Shown piece after piece: positions 33,801-44,869 of a DNA stretch of 64,000 nt. Every line of letters starts with the position of its first letter. The first letter of the stretch is position 1. This DNA is from Telmatactis stephensoni (lineage: Eukaryota; Cnidaria; Anthozoa; Actiniaria; Isophelliidae), in NCBI GenBank assembly GCA_029948255.1, contig JALIZF010001632.1, positions 434,001-498,000 on the forward strand, in the 5' to 3' direction. The position numbers were made by a program, and so were the translations under genes. The notes beneath the pieces were generated by a model. It made no database searches and was not told the origin of the DNA. It saw only the letters and a program-made list of their open reading frames with translations.

Positions 33801-36445
33801 CCATGATAATAGAAAGACAAGAGCAAACACTAATAGCTGCTGACAGACAAATTGACTAATCAGATATTCTTTAGTTTAAGTTAGCCGATTCAAAAATGGT
33901 CATTATATTACGGTTAACTATTTCCCAGAATGGTGAAGAATCGTGAAACGGCTCGGGGAAGAGTACGAACAGGGCCGGTCAAGAGGCTCCCGGGCGCACG
34001 AGTGAACGCACGTGTGCGTCTAGTTATGCTTAAGTTGAAAAGAAAACTACAATTTAGAGGTCATGTATATTTTGAAGCTGTCAGACCAACATCTGTACAA
34101 GCAGCACTTACATGGCTAATAACACATTGTATAAAGATGTTATTATTGATTGTACAAATATTAGCAATGAGCCCACACAGATATAACACATATTACTGAA
34201 GCTGAAGATAAATTGGATAATAAGTCGCTTTTTCAAGAATAGATGCGTAGCTTGTTTGATAAAACTATCAGTACATATTGATTTTATAGCTAAATTGGAC
34301 ATTGTTATACGTAATAAAAATGAAGCTTATGACTAATTATGACAGGAAGCCCATGTTCACGCAGTTATGCGTCTAGTTTCATATAACAAAATGTTATTTG
34401 ATGTCTTTAACTTTTCATCCCCCTTTCTCTCCTTATTTTGCTCACTGTAAGGGGATGCTTAACAGAACATTGCCTGTGGAACCATACATAATCTGGGGCA
34501 AATAAGTAAGAAAACTGAATAAGATTTTTAACAATAATTGTATTGGTTGTTGTAGTCTTGGCGATATCCAGTATGATTTAACAGAAGCCTCGGCCATCAG
34601 AACCAAGTTAATAAAAAGATATGAAACTGTAGACTTGATCAGGTAAGGAAAACATTCTACACTCTACACTCTAACCTCGTAAATACCCTAGCCTGTGAAG
34701 GCAATAAATACAACTTTGTTGAACATCACTAGGAGATAAAGGCACATGCGTCACGTGACCTCTTGCTCACTTTTAAAGCTATTTTTAGAACTACGACATA
34801 GGCGGCAGAGCAGAGCAGGGGGGGGGGGGGCAGTCCACCCAGTAAAAAATGTGTCTGTGGGGGGGGGGGGGGGGGAGCGCTGAGCCCCCCTTCCACGGTC
34901 ACTTTTCAGAGAGCTCCGCCGCCTCTGCTGTGGGGAATTTTGTGAATAAGAGACTGCAGGAAATTGGTGTGCTCTTGACTTGAGGATGAGCCCCCCACAC
35001 TTTTCATAGAGCTCCACCACCTCTGTGCTCTTCAGCCGACAGTCACTTGCTCACGCTGACAGCATTTGAAGTGAATATTTACCCGAATGCATTCACAACT
35101 AGCACATGAACCGAAGCCTTTGGAGTAACCAAAGGAGACCGGGACAAGTGCTAAAAATAGCGCAAATGAGGTGCAACACGTAACATGTGGCCACCGAAGG
35201 TTTTTATTAGGGCGCGCACAGAGTCTTTGTCTCGTGGTTATACTCTCTTGAAATAACCCAATATATTATGACGTGAAAAGTCTGATTACTTGGGTAATTT
35301 TCTCCCAAATGCCGCTTTTCGTCAACTTCCTATCGGTTTAGAAAGCCTCGGAGACATGGCTTGAATAGAGATTGGACAAGAATTCACTGATCACATAACC
35401 TGCACACAGCACAGCGGGCAAGTTTTCTATTTCCTTATAAAATACATTGTTTTCGAGCAAATTCAGTGGGTTTTTTTACACTAACAAAAAATTCGTGCAC
35501 GCGCGTGCTGTGTATATATTTAGAGTTCGCAGTATATGCTACCTTCGGTCAATGATGGTTATTTTATAAGGAGTTTTAGAGCGCGCGGGAATTCAGTACA
35601 AATGAAAAGTGTTAATAGCCGAGTAACCGGGAGTAAGGATTGATCTCATAGAGTTCATAGTATACGCGTTGTTTGGTCAATCAGAGCGCGCGTTATATTA
35701 TAGTTAATTGGCCAATCAGAGTGCGCGTCATATTATAGTTCAGTATTTTAAAGAGGAGCCAAAAACGAGCGTGCGTTCTTTGTACAGTTTTAGAGCAAGC
35801 GGGAATTGAGAGTAGTGTTGGGAGAATCATAACACACAGCGGTGAAGTGCGCAGATTTTTATAGTCATTTTATAACTCTCGTTATTATTATCATTATCAT
35901 AATATTACAGCAAAAAGATTGGAACACTTGGTAATGATGACGATAAACCACCCAGTGCACAGTTTGTTAAACTACAACGGGGCATGCGTGCTTTTGCGGT
36001 CGGCTACTTACAAGAAAACATGTTTACTTTACCCAATCTACCGGATAGAGACAAAGTTTTCAAGTTACAAAAAGAGCGAGCAGCCTATTTAGTGGGTAAA
36101 GCTGCCGAGGAGAAAGCCGAGCGAGAGCGAGCCATGAAAAAGAGACTAGAAACTTCTAAATTACAAACTCAAAAACGCGAAAGCGGTGAACAATCTGGGC
36201 GTGTGCCCGTGGACCAACTACGAACCGGTCAGCGGACAAGCTCAGATTCACAAGTCGCGGAAGGCTGGGGACCAGTAACTGTTAATCGAACTGTTTCGTC
36301 CCCAGACCCTATTCTTGAACAAATGCAGATAATCCGAAATTACATCAAGCAAGCCAAACAAGAGAATCGAATGGACGAAGTAAGGACACTAGAAAGAAAT
36401 TTAAAAGAACTACAAACTGAATATATGAAGAGTCAAAGACACTAG
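24827..36445 (+). CDS. RBSN: Rabenosyn-5, FYVE-finger Rab4/Rab5 effector (9 exons)
   Basis: Exons 24827-25109, 26422-26522, 26929-26989, 27808-27969, 29155-29272, 29692-29749, 30338-30408, 34556-34642 and 35911-36445, all in phase, give 491 residues. Domains in order: N-terminal C2H2 finger (C-x2-C-x12-H-x4-H, residues about 11-32); a helix with [16 protein letters not shown]; a FYVE finger split over exons 4-5 with [14 protein letters not shown] and paired cysteines ending SCQTC; a charged coiled coil; and a C-terminal Rab-binding helical hairpin ([20 protein letters not shown]). The FYVE finger binds PI3P on early endosomes, and the Rab sites couple cargo to recycling. Human RBSN is about 780 residues; this model lacks the long linker with NPF motifs that bind EHD proteins, and I see no NPF. 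The last exon is long and could hide a missed exon before it. Confidence 0.93.
26990..27430. other. RBSN intron 3, left part
   Basis: No gene. Between 27262 and 27390 there are repeated GATATCTTCACATGTGA and TCTCACGAGTGAGCGCAGCT motifs, of short palindromic character. Confidence 0.5.
27440..27738 (-). repeat. tRNA-derived SINE, nearly full length
   Basis: On the minus strand the head has GGCCGCGAGTGGTCAGAGCG (A-box region), a recognisable anticodon-arm sequence GGTCTCACAATCTGG, and the B box GGTTCAATTCC. A body follows (AACCAACTGGTTTGCCTCCT), and then a LINE-like 3' tail ATAAATCTTAATTATTAT. The loop CTCACAA would give a valine (CAC) anticodon. It lies in RBSN intron 3. Confidence 0.75.
29378..29520. 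mobile_element. Foldback element family C, copy 3
   Basis: ATGACTGTGAAAATGGCACC...GGTCACGGCACTG is inverted near the end as CACGGCACGGTGC...TTTCACACTCATATGAAAT. It lies in RBSN intron 5. Confidence 0.75.
30010..30250. promoter_or_regulatory. Cluster of NF-kB-like GGGGAATCCCC palindromes
   Basis: Exact GGGGAATCCCC occurs at 30036-30046, 30167-30177 and 30239-30249, and GAGGAATCCCCC near 30088. All lie in RBSN intron 6. The first and second share flanks (GTATCCTGTGGTA and GTGTCCTGTGGTA), so local duplication contributed. The sequence matches a classic kappa-B palindrome; regulatory function is only a hypothesis. Confidence 0.4.
31412..31702. repeat. Adjacent and nested palindromes in RBSN intron 7
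   Basis: AACAATTAGACCTCGAGGCC inverts at 31495-31520. Immediately after, TTAGTATTCACCAACAT inverts at 31686-31702 as ATGTTGGTGAATACTAA. Two foldbacks abut, sharing the AATTG/TTAGTATT boundary. Confidence 0.7.
33925..34200 (+). pseudogene. Helitron-like protein relic (frameshifted)
   Basis: The frame from 33930 reads [20 protein letters not shown] and then AALTWL. One frame away (from about 34113) the match continues as [16 protein letters not shown]. This is the pattern I associate with the N-terminal region of Helitron-type helicase proteins. The frameshift and the lack of rolling-circle Rep or helicase motifs nearby make it a decayed fragment. Family assignment is from memory of the motif. 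Confidence 0.6.
34818..34875 (+). repeat. Paired poly-G tracts
   Basis: Runs of about 13 G (34818-34830) and about 17 G (34859-34875) in RBSN intron 8. Imperfect inverted flanks (GAGCTCCGCCGCCTCTG, GAGCTCCACCACCTCTG) follow. The stretch has G-quadruplex potential. Confidence 0.8.
35670..35740. repeat. Two CCAATCAGAG(C/T)GCGCGT motifs
   Basis: TCAATCAGAGCGCGCGTTAT and CCAATCAGAGTGCGCGTCAT, each followed by ATTATAGTT, lie about 40 bp apart in RBSN intron 8. They match the tails of foldback family B and mark a degraded element. Confidence 0.6.
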
Positions 36446-36608
36446 TTTATTGTTATAATGGCTGGTTCCAAATATGGTTAACAATTTCGAACTCAACTGT
36501 CTTTTAACTTGACGATAAGGAAGCGCTGGGACCATTTTTTTATACTCTCTCTCCAGTCCTCCCCTCCTTTTACCTTCCTTCCACATTCCTTCCACAGGAA
36601 TAGCATGC

Positions 36609-36614
36609 AATAAA
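36609..36614 (+). other. AATAAA poly(A) signal, RBSN
   Basis: A canonical AATAAA about 165 bp after the RBSN stop codon. It is the most likely 3' end signal. Confidence 0.5.
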
Positions 36615-36825
36615 TATGGAAAATACGCGGTCAGATGTCTGCGCATGCGCGGTTAAGATAAGAATTTCCCAGGCTTTTCACGTTCAAACAGGCCGACTCG
36701 ACCATGGCCTATCGATCCTTGACCTCGATTGGTAAAAATTGGAAATTTAAACTATTACTTTTCAATTTTAAGCTAAGCATTTGCTCTCAAAGTTGCCCTT
36801 CAGTTAAAGCCCGTACATTCAGCCT

Positions 36826-36872
36826 AGTACCCAGGCGTTCCTGAGAGACGGGATAGCCTGGGGACTAGGCTG
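36826..36872. repeat. Short hairpin
   Basis: AGCCTAGTACCCAGGC and GCCTGGGGACTAGGCT form a stem of about 15 bp. Confidence 0.6.
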
Positions 36873-37087
36873 CCGTACATTATCTTATCTACAGCTGCTT
36901 GGCTGTGTAACGTAGTTGTTTGACTGCGATTTTTAAAAGGGACGTCTGCTGGTTAGACTAGACACTTGAATACTAGTGTATCGATAATGGATTTTTAATT
37001 TCTATGACTCAGTAGCCTACGACTATTCATAAGCTATGGTCATTGTGCCCTTTATAAAACATACTGAAAACTATAAAGAGGAGATTT

Positions 37088-37212
37088 CGTATGACTGAAA
37101 ACGGCACCGCACGGTTGCGGCAAGAATTTCGAATGTTTTTATTGAAAACACGGCACTGACACGGTCACGGCACGGCGAGGTACGTTTCACACTCATACGA
37201 AATCTGCTCCAA
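37088..37212. mobile_element. Foldback element family C, copy 4
   Basis: TTCGTATGACTGAAAACGGC...GGCAAGAATTTCGAATG is followed by CACGGCACTGACACGGTCAC and the end CGTTTCACACTCATACGAAA. It lies downstream of RBSN. Confidence 0.75.
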
Positions 37213-37659
37213 ATAGGTAAATAATGAATTGTTTTAATAAATAAACATTTATTTTTGTAAGTTTACCGTATAGTATAAACTTTTTATAAACTTTTTTACT
37301 ATGCTTTCCTTTACTGAAACGTATGACAGCAAACCAGACATAACGCAGGCTCAAATGCATTTCACTGATCTAAATAAAAACCTTAATTTCTTCTTGCAGA
37401 AATACCCTTTTTGCAATAATTACATTTGTTTGTTGTTCCGACTCTCGGGGTTTATCACGTCAGTGATAGAAGTTAAATAAATAAGTTTGTCGAGCGACTG
37501 GGGAATGTAAAAGTGTTATAGACGTGAAAAGCATGTTTGTGCTGTCATTCATAATCGTCGAATCGACTTTTGTGACACTCGTGAAGCGAAGGACCTGCGG
37601 ACCATGGACGGCGTGACAAAAAACTTCCAATGATATTTTTGAGGACCTTGTTTCATGTG

Positions 37660-37855
37660 GGGTCTGGATCAGCGAAAAGTCTTTCCGTAAGAGTCTTTTT
37701 AGAAGTGGATTACAAGCTCCATTGAAAAACTGGCTGATTCACACGAAGGTATAGCTCAGAAATCGTGAGAAAGTTGGATTTGAACCCACGACCTTCCGAT
37801 CTCCAGGCGGTCGCCCTAACCACAGATCTTCTAGAAACTCGTATGGTGAGCTAGG
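37660..37855 (-). repeat. tRNA-derived SINE
   Basis: On the minus strand: GATCTGTGGTTAGGGCGACC (A-box region) and a perfect B box GGTTCAAATCC, then a body running to about 37660. It lies downstream of RBSN. Confidence 0.65.
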
Positions 37856-37959
37856 GTCATCACGTACGTACGTACACGTACGTAAATATAGTTCATTCTC
37901 GGATATGTCCATCATAACGGATCAAGTAAAGTAAATATAGAATAGCGGAAGGAATATAA

Positions 37960-38375
37960 AAGAAGACGCTTTGAGCGTGCACTCTGCGGGCTTTCGATAT
38001 TCCTTGACTGAGCATGCGCATGCGAAAACTCGGATATTATGACTTGGCCGGCTATGCCTGCCGAGTAACGAGAGATGATTAAGGCCCTGTTCAAACTACA
38101 ATTCTAGATCGATCTGAGTTCGATCCAGCTTAAAGCGATGTACTGGACTGGATCGATCTCAGATGGATCTAAAGCTGTAGTGTGAACAGGGCCTAAAATT
38201 CGACAGAAGAAAATATTAACACTGAGACGCTCGTTTAAACGTTCACTCGGCGGATTTTCGATCTTTCTTGGCTGTAGACACCTGTCTGTATTTTATGACG
38301 GACGGAACCGAAAACCCGCATATTATGACTCGGTTGGCTACCGCCGCGTCGAGTAATGAGAGATGATTAAGATTT
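37960..38375. repeat. Direct-repeat family flanking a palindrome
   Basis: Two related units end in GAGTAACGAGAGATGATTAA and GAGTAATGAGAGATGATTAA. Between them sits a palindrome (38083-38194) with GGCCCTGTTCAAACTAC...CTAGATCGATCTGA inverted as TCAGATGGATCTA...GTAGTGTGAACAGGGCC. The palindrome probably inserted into or with the duplicated unit. Unit relatives occur at 8262-8475. Confidence 0.7.
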
Positions 38376-38379
38376 GACA

Positions 38380-41300
38380 CTCACTAACTAAAAGAAACTC
38401 ATTGAATTCCAAATGGAATTCGACGTTTGAGATTGAAAGGAAACTCGTGGTTTCGAATCCCATGCAGGAGCTTATTTTTTTCTGAATATTATTCATTATT
38501 ATTATTAATGACTGAAAGTTGACGCACACACGAAACTCTGAAATCTGAAATTCTGTTTGAGATGGAATGAAAGGAAGCCATGGGTTATGTAGTCCAATCT
38601 GGAACGTATTGTTTTTTTCTGAGTTTCTTTCGCGTCAGTGTGTGTTAAATCAATTAATCTCAATCGTTACATTACCCTGTGAGCAGAGCCTTCCATGTAC
38701 CTTCCTTTTCTCATTAGGGGAAAAGTAGAGGAATCCTTTGCTCGTAGGGTATCGGTAATACTCATTTAATAAAATGCACATTGATTGATCGGCATGATAT
38801 AATTTCTAGATCTTGCTAATAAAATCGTGAATAAAGTATGCTCAATATACATGGAATGGTGCTTTTCGCGGGGAAAGATGGCACTCCAGTTCATCATCAA
38901 GAAAACCGCTTTTTGCTGGTGATGACCGGCACATTTTCAAACATGAAGCCATGCAATACTCCGGCTACTTCTTAGAATGTACTGAGCATCCACATTTTTT
39001 TGCAATTATATTTGACGATTACAATATTAATATCGTATCAGCTCGCAAAAAGTCGCAGAAAAAGCTTAAGAAAGAAACGAGTTCTAGTCTCTCAAATTAG
39101 TTGAGACAAGTTTATTAACCACCAAAACGCTGAAAGTCTCACCACTATTGAACTCTATGTAATTCTCACACCAGTGAAATTATTAATAGCTCGTTAAAAT
39201 ATCTATGTATCTGGTAGAATCTTTTATAAGTGGGATTTCTTTTTGACCTAACAAATACTTTGGGTCTAAAGCAACGAGCTGGAGAGTGACCTAATAGTTG
39301 TTTTACCCAAATCACTTACTCTCTGTGGGAAAATAAGTCAAGGAGTCAAAATAATTCTTGATTCTAGTCAAAATTATTATTGCCGCTACAGAAAAATGCA
39401 CGGGTCTTTACAGTAAAATACCAAAGAAAACTCATGTAAAAGAGAAGCTACAAGTAAAAAAAATGTAGCTATAATTTATAATTAAATTGGTAGTTCTAAA
39501 ATTAGAAAGAAAAAGAGAACAGGCGCTCAAAACACAACGGAAATCACAGCCATAGAAAGAACAAAACAGCCTCGTCAGTACTTGAGCGAATGTTAGGTTT
39601 CTCGTTTGCTTTCTGTGTTATTATTTTCCATCTCTTGACCCTGATATATGTTGCCACAGTAGGGACCAACGCTTGGTGATAACTTTTTTGTTGCTCAGTC
39701 TATTTGCATTTCTGCATACACATGCTCTACCAAAATAGTTTATCACAGTTTAATTTATATAAATATCTCAGTAGCATGTTAAGTCTTGTAATTGCCGCTT
39801 CAACGCGGACTTTGACTTTACTTGCATGGGTTTTGTTTTGATACTTTAAAGTGTCTCTGAACTGTTCAGCTATAGTAAGTAGCTATCATTGAAATTTTGT
39901 TTTGATAACTTAGCATGGAAACTAGATGGACTCAGTAATGCATGCAAGTAAGTTAGTAAGTTGGTCAGTGGTTTTGGTCTTTACACTGTTTAGCTTGAAG
40001 TAGCTAACTTTGTAGAATTTTTGTTTTGCAGATAATTCGGTATGGAAAATTAGATTTAATAAACGTATTCTAGTAAAAATTCACTAGACAAATCACTCAT
40101 TTAAGCTATAGATAACATATATGATGATAAGTGTTTTTAAGAGGGGGATTTTTGATGCTGTAACGTTTTCATTTCAACATTTTTTATTCCAAAATTTTAA
40201 ATCTTCGAGCTAATCCACTAATCGTTGGTATCAGCAACGATGATAGACTTCCTACTTCTGGTTTGAGAACCCTTAAGATAATCACAACTCATAGAATTCC
40301 TCTCAAAACACGGAATGATATCGACTTAAAAATGGTCCCACAAATTCCCCACCCCAACTCCAAAAGGTAAAAATATTGCTTTTATAGTCCTGGAGGAAGT
40401 TTTTCTTAGAGTTCTGTTACAGCTCGTTCCATTTCTGGTTGACGTAATATACCTTTGAGATTAATCCAAGTGAAACAATTATAGTCTTTATGAGCGGTAG
40501 CTGATTTCTACTGCTTCCTCTATACAGGGTTGCGAGGGCCTGGGCCTGAGTCCATCTCTGTGGGGGGCCATAGCGTAATGCTATTATATATCAACAAGTG
40601 GTTCAAGTTTTTTTACAGTAGCAAGCTCTCCTCAGTTATAACTGTATTCCTGGCTGTATCTGAAGCAGGCGAGCAAGACCTCTAAAGAAACACACGAATT
40701 CTGAGCAATCTACGTTTTGGTGAGTTTTCAATTTAGTTTAGGGATTTCTTCCTTTAAGGACCTTCCCTTAATATTATTTAATAACCACAACTTGACAGAA
40801 GCTCGAAAATTTCAAATAGGTGTAAAAACTGTAAAGGTTGAAATGTGGAATCTTGCACAATACTGTAATCTTTGCTGCATTAATGGCGTATTATTCTTCC
40901 GATTCAGTTCTGCTTCTTTACGTAAATTTAACTGCTACGAATTATATTACCCATATGTGCGTTTGTATATCACGTTCCCCGGCTCCAGCTCAAAAATTTT
41001 TTGTGTATGAACCGGTACCGCGCACAAGGCTAGCGATGCATGGGTAAACTATTCTAGACCAAGTGTTGTAAATATTACACAACATTGCTCCCTGTATATT
41101 TATTTAGTGCAATATAGATTAGTACGTAGTATCATACACAGTGAGAATTTTAATTTTTTTGACTAGTTTACACAAGCTGTAGAAATAATACTATGATAGG
41201 ATCAAGTGATTGGCAGGCCATGTAGGTCACCGGAAACGAGTCTCACATTTGAACCCATGCATTGATGTGTAGTAGATTTCATATCTGTCACGTGATTCGC

Positions 41301-41690
41301 CGTTTTTCAAACATCACTCGAGAATTACAAAATATCCTTATCTAAGATCGTTCCTTTAAAAAATCGAATATGTATCTTAAAAATATGTTAACTATTAAGT
41401 AATATTGTCGCTCGGCGTACGTTTTCGAAAGGTCTAGGATCGTCTAGCCCTATTCTAGCCGGCATTTTCGTATGGTGCAAATGAAATGCTAGTATAAGCA
41501 GCACTGTGTGGTTGTAAAAATACCCACAAGGTACAACCTCTAGCCTGAAAAGGATTTCAGCTGCTGTAGCTGACTCTGTAATAATCACCACCCATGGTCT
41601 TGTCGTGTTCGAATTGACACCATCATCTTGAACTTTGGAATAAGATGTTTTACTTTGATGTCGAGTTTTATCAAGTCTGTAAAAGTCACA
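38380..41690. other. Intergenic, no convincing gene
   Basis: AT-rich. An open stretch at 40838-41047 encodes a hydrophobic segment ending EPVPRTRLAMHG, but no matching upstream exon or homology is visible, so it is not called. No clear repeats. Confidence 0.4.
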
Positions 41691-41695
41691 AATTC

Positions 41696-41965
41696 AATCT
41701 TGGACGGGGATGATCGTCGTAGCTTTTAGGATCCAAAATCACAGGATTTGGTAACTTTTAGGATACTTATGGTCAGACGCTGGTATACTGTTACAAAAAT
41801 CGTTACCAGATCAATATGGAGCTATGTTTCTGGGTGTGTAGTTTAGGGATAAAAATAACTTGAGCCACGCAAATTTTGGTGATTTTAAACGATGAATATG
41901 GAAATTCCCAATGATCATCCCTGGCCAAAATATCTATACAGAGTTCCCCGCCCCCAATCCCCGGG
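41696..41965 (-). mobile_element. Degenerate copy of the 8-bp-TSD element (minus strand)
   Basis: GGACGGGGATGATCGTCG at the left matches the reverse complement of the element's right arm. TTTTAGGAT blocks replace the AAAAGGTACC motifs, and the right end reads GAGTTCCCCGCCCCC. It is heavily diverged and no TSD is visible. Confidence 0.55.
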
Positions 41966-41969
41966 TCTC

Positions 41970-43770
41970 CCGCCGTCGGTATGACTCGTTCAACAGCGAT
42001 AGCCATAGCTATGGAATATTTTAACTCACATTGGACTATTGAGTCGTACGTACCTCTGAGAAGTGTTTGAAAGATAAGAGGCTTAGGGGTTGAATATGTG
42101 AATGCGAGTTGTCCCTGGTAACCAGGATAACTGTTTTGTTTTTAAGTGCAACGTTCGTATTGTGCGTAACTCCAGCGTGTTACTCTCGCTACACGTGTTG
42201 TCATCCACCCAGTCCACGAGACCGGGCACGAGACCTATAGAAGGAGTTTGCAAAGGAATTTATTTCGTGCAAGATCAAGACGAGATAGGATGTTCTTTAT
42301 ATCTGCAAATGCAATGATGCAAAACAAAACGACACGAAACGAATGAAAACAAAAAATATGAACTTGTTTTTTCCAACTGTTATCACACTGTGCGATGTCG
42401 TAATTACGTAATGGCAGAGATCGTTACGCATCACGTACACGGGAAACGGCAGACGGCAGAGAAGGTTACGCGACCTGCTTTTTTGCGTCTGGCAAGTTGC
42501 CGTCTCAATACCCTGGGTTAGGGTGCCAGAGCATTAGTTCGCGTTATGTTCGGTTAATAATTCTGATCTCTAGGAAGACATGGAATCTTCCCAAATAATC
42601 ATTAAGGAACCCAATGCGAGCCAAAGGTATGGCACCCACGGTACTGCCGTTTCAACGCGAGGGTGAGTCATTTCGCGTTTGCATTAAAAGTGAAAAGTTG
42701 CTTTTTTGTTTTAGTGCATGCTAAACGCGCAACGCCAGACACAAAAATAGAAGGTCACGTGTACATAGGTTCTCTGGTCTGCGGTCTGCCGTTTCCGGTG
42801 CACGTGGTGCATAATCTTTCTAAATTTAAAAACTTTGAAAATAGTGCTACTATACGCGCCGGTTCTAAAAATAGCTCGCGTAGTAGATGCATGACTCAGA
42901 CAAACAAAATTATACTGAAAAGAACACCGAGAAACAATACATTTGATTCATTTTATTTTATTTTATAAAACATTGCTTATTTTCAAAAAAGTTGTCATTA
43001 AAAACCAAACGGCAGAAATCGGACTCAAGAAGATAAAAAACATTTTTTCTGAGGTTTGTTTGTCTGAGTTGTGACGTCACTGACGCGCTGCTCTATTGAG
43101 CGTTGAGCACAAGCAGGTTGCAGTTGATTGAGCAAACACCCATATCATTTCTCATGTGAGGTTAGCTTTGGGCTAAGCAGGTGAACTAAGGTGCCTCAAA
43201 ACAGTGATTGCCCTTCCTTTCCCTCTGTCCTCTCTTCCCCTTTCCCCTCCCTTTAGAATGTCTGATACTCAGACTAGCCAGATGCTTCCGCTCCAAAAAT
43301 GTCACTTCTGATGAAACATTTCATCGAAGATGAACAAAATATGGTTTCGATTCAGTATGAACGTCAGCTATTAAAGTATAGACGCACTATTTTGTGGCCT
43401 GTAGCAACGTAGGCTACAGACGCACGTGCGCGAGAAATGGAATCTACTTGTTAAATAGGCACTTGTAAATGATACAATGCCGTTAATCTATACTTCTTGT
43501 CGTTAAACAGCTTATACATGTTTAAGTGGTTTTTAAGCATTTAAATCCGGCTTTTAGATATTCTTAAAAAGCGGTGCGGTCATGTGGAAGTTCTCGATTG
43601 TAGTTTAGTTATGATTTTCGTGAAATATTTTCCGACATTTTCGCGGATAGACTCAAAGAAATTGACAATTGTTAATCTGGTTAATGTTAGGACTCATGTC
43701 GAAATTCTTAAACTAATTGTACAAAATTATTCATTTCTTTATTCCTGATAAAAATAGACCGCTTCGATGG
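41970..43770. other. Intergenic, no gene seen
   Basis: Several short open frames without splice support. A fragment related to foldback family B (GACGCAC...GAGAAATGGAATCTAC) sits near 43375-43450. Confidence 0.4.
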
Positions 43771-43779
43771 AATCCCTAT

Positions 43780-44858
43780 CCCGGGGGGTGGACTCCTATA
43801 TATAATAGGGCGGGGATGCTCGTCGGAAATTTTGAAAATGACCCCTAAAAGGTACCTGAGTCTTATCTTGGTGGGCGTGGCAACAGTTGAATACTGCCCC
43901 TAAAAGAACCCTAAAAGATACCAATTCAAAAACAAAAATTTGAAGAATCGCGAAAACATAAAAACTTCTTTATCGATGTGCTCAAGAGACACAAATCAGA
44001 TCATTAAAATCGTCCCACTGATGCTTATCTTAGGTATTTTATTATTTATCGAAAAAGTAAAAGGTACCAGCTAAGTCTCTGGTAGTCCACTAAAGTTTGG
44101 GACACCCTAAAAGGTACCAGATCACGTATTTTGACCCCTGCCGCCAAAAGACTTTACTTTCTCCGTCAGCTCAAACGATCAAAGGTTGGTTCTACAGACT
44201 TAGTCAAGTTTTATACAGCATGTATCAGGTCCGTTCTCTTATACGCCTGCCAGGTATTCCATTATAGTTTACCTGATTATTTAAGCTCTTCTCTAGAGAG
44301 AATCCAGAAGCGGGCTCTGAAGATCATATACGGCTATGATGTGCCCTACAGCGTTGCACTGTACCTTTCAGGACTGGACACACTTTGTGCCACAAGAGAA
44401 CTGCACAGCAAGAATTTTTTTGAAAAGATCATTGCAGACGAATCAGATAAACTTTATAACTTGTTACCTCTGAACACTAGAAATAGATTTAATTTACGCA
44501 AAAAGAGGAAGTTCGCTATTCCGGTCTGTAAGACCAATAGATACAAAAACTCATATATAATAGCAAGCTGTGGTAAATACGATCTAAAGTAGGATCACTA
44601 TGAACATCATTTTATACATCATTTGAACATCCAATCCTTCCATTATATATATGTATATCTGTTTTACCTATTATTATTATCATTATTATGAATATTTAAT
44701 TGTATATATTTTTGCAACATATTTAATTACGCAATTCAGCTGCCAAGAGGTTTTTTGGTATAGCTGCAATGTAATGTCGTTTAATAAAGTTCTATTCTTC
44801 TATTCTGAAAGGTACGACGAGCATCCCCGCCCATTTCCGATCGGAGTCATCCCCCGGG
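43780..44858. mobile_element. 8-bp-TSD DNA element, copy 2, interrupted by a LINE fragment
   Basis: Flanked by the exact duplication ATCCCTAT (43772-43779 and 44859-44866). The ends CCCGGGGGGTGGACTCC and GGAGTCATCCCCCGGG match copy 1 (2016-2423), as do the inner arms and CCCTAAAAGGTACC motifs. A LINE fragment of about 668 bp (about 44141-44808) interrupts it. Without that insert the element would be about 410 bp. Confidence 0.85.
44141..44808 (+). pseudogene. 5'-truncated LINE, 3' end of the reverse transcriptase ORF
   Basis: The frame to 44592 reads AAKRLYFLRQLKRSKV, FYTACIRSVLLYACQVFHYS, LERIQKRALKIIYG. This is the thumb and C-terminal end typical of CR1/L2-type LINE reverse transcriptases in marine invertebrates. 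The catalytic core is absent because of 5' truncation. A 3' tail rich in TTCTATTCTTCTATTCTG follows. It begins inside the DNA element with no start codon of its own, so it is a dead fragment. Confidence 0.8.
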
Positions 44859-44869
44859 ATCCCTATATT

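Larger units (their letters stand above)
31066..34370. mobile_element. Possible large element with inverted ends, in RBSN intron 7
   Basis: ACATGGGCTTCCTGT (31069-31083) recurs inverted as ACAGGAAGCCCATGT near 34342. The left end is itself a small hairpin (ACATGGGCTT...AAGCCCATGT). A Helitron-type protein relic lies near the right end, and a palindrome occurs inside. This may be one roughly 3.3-kb insertion or several nested ones. Confidence 0.45.

Noticed and set aside
40717..41047. Two overlapping hydrophobic frames
   Set aside because: No start context, splice partners or recognisable domain.
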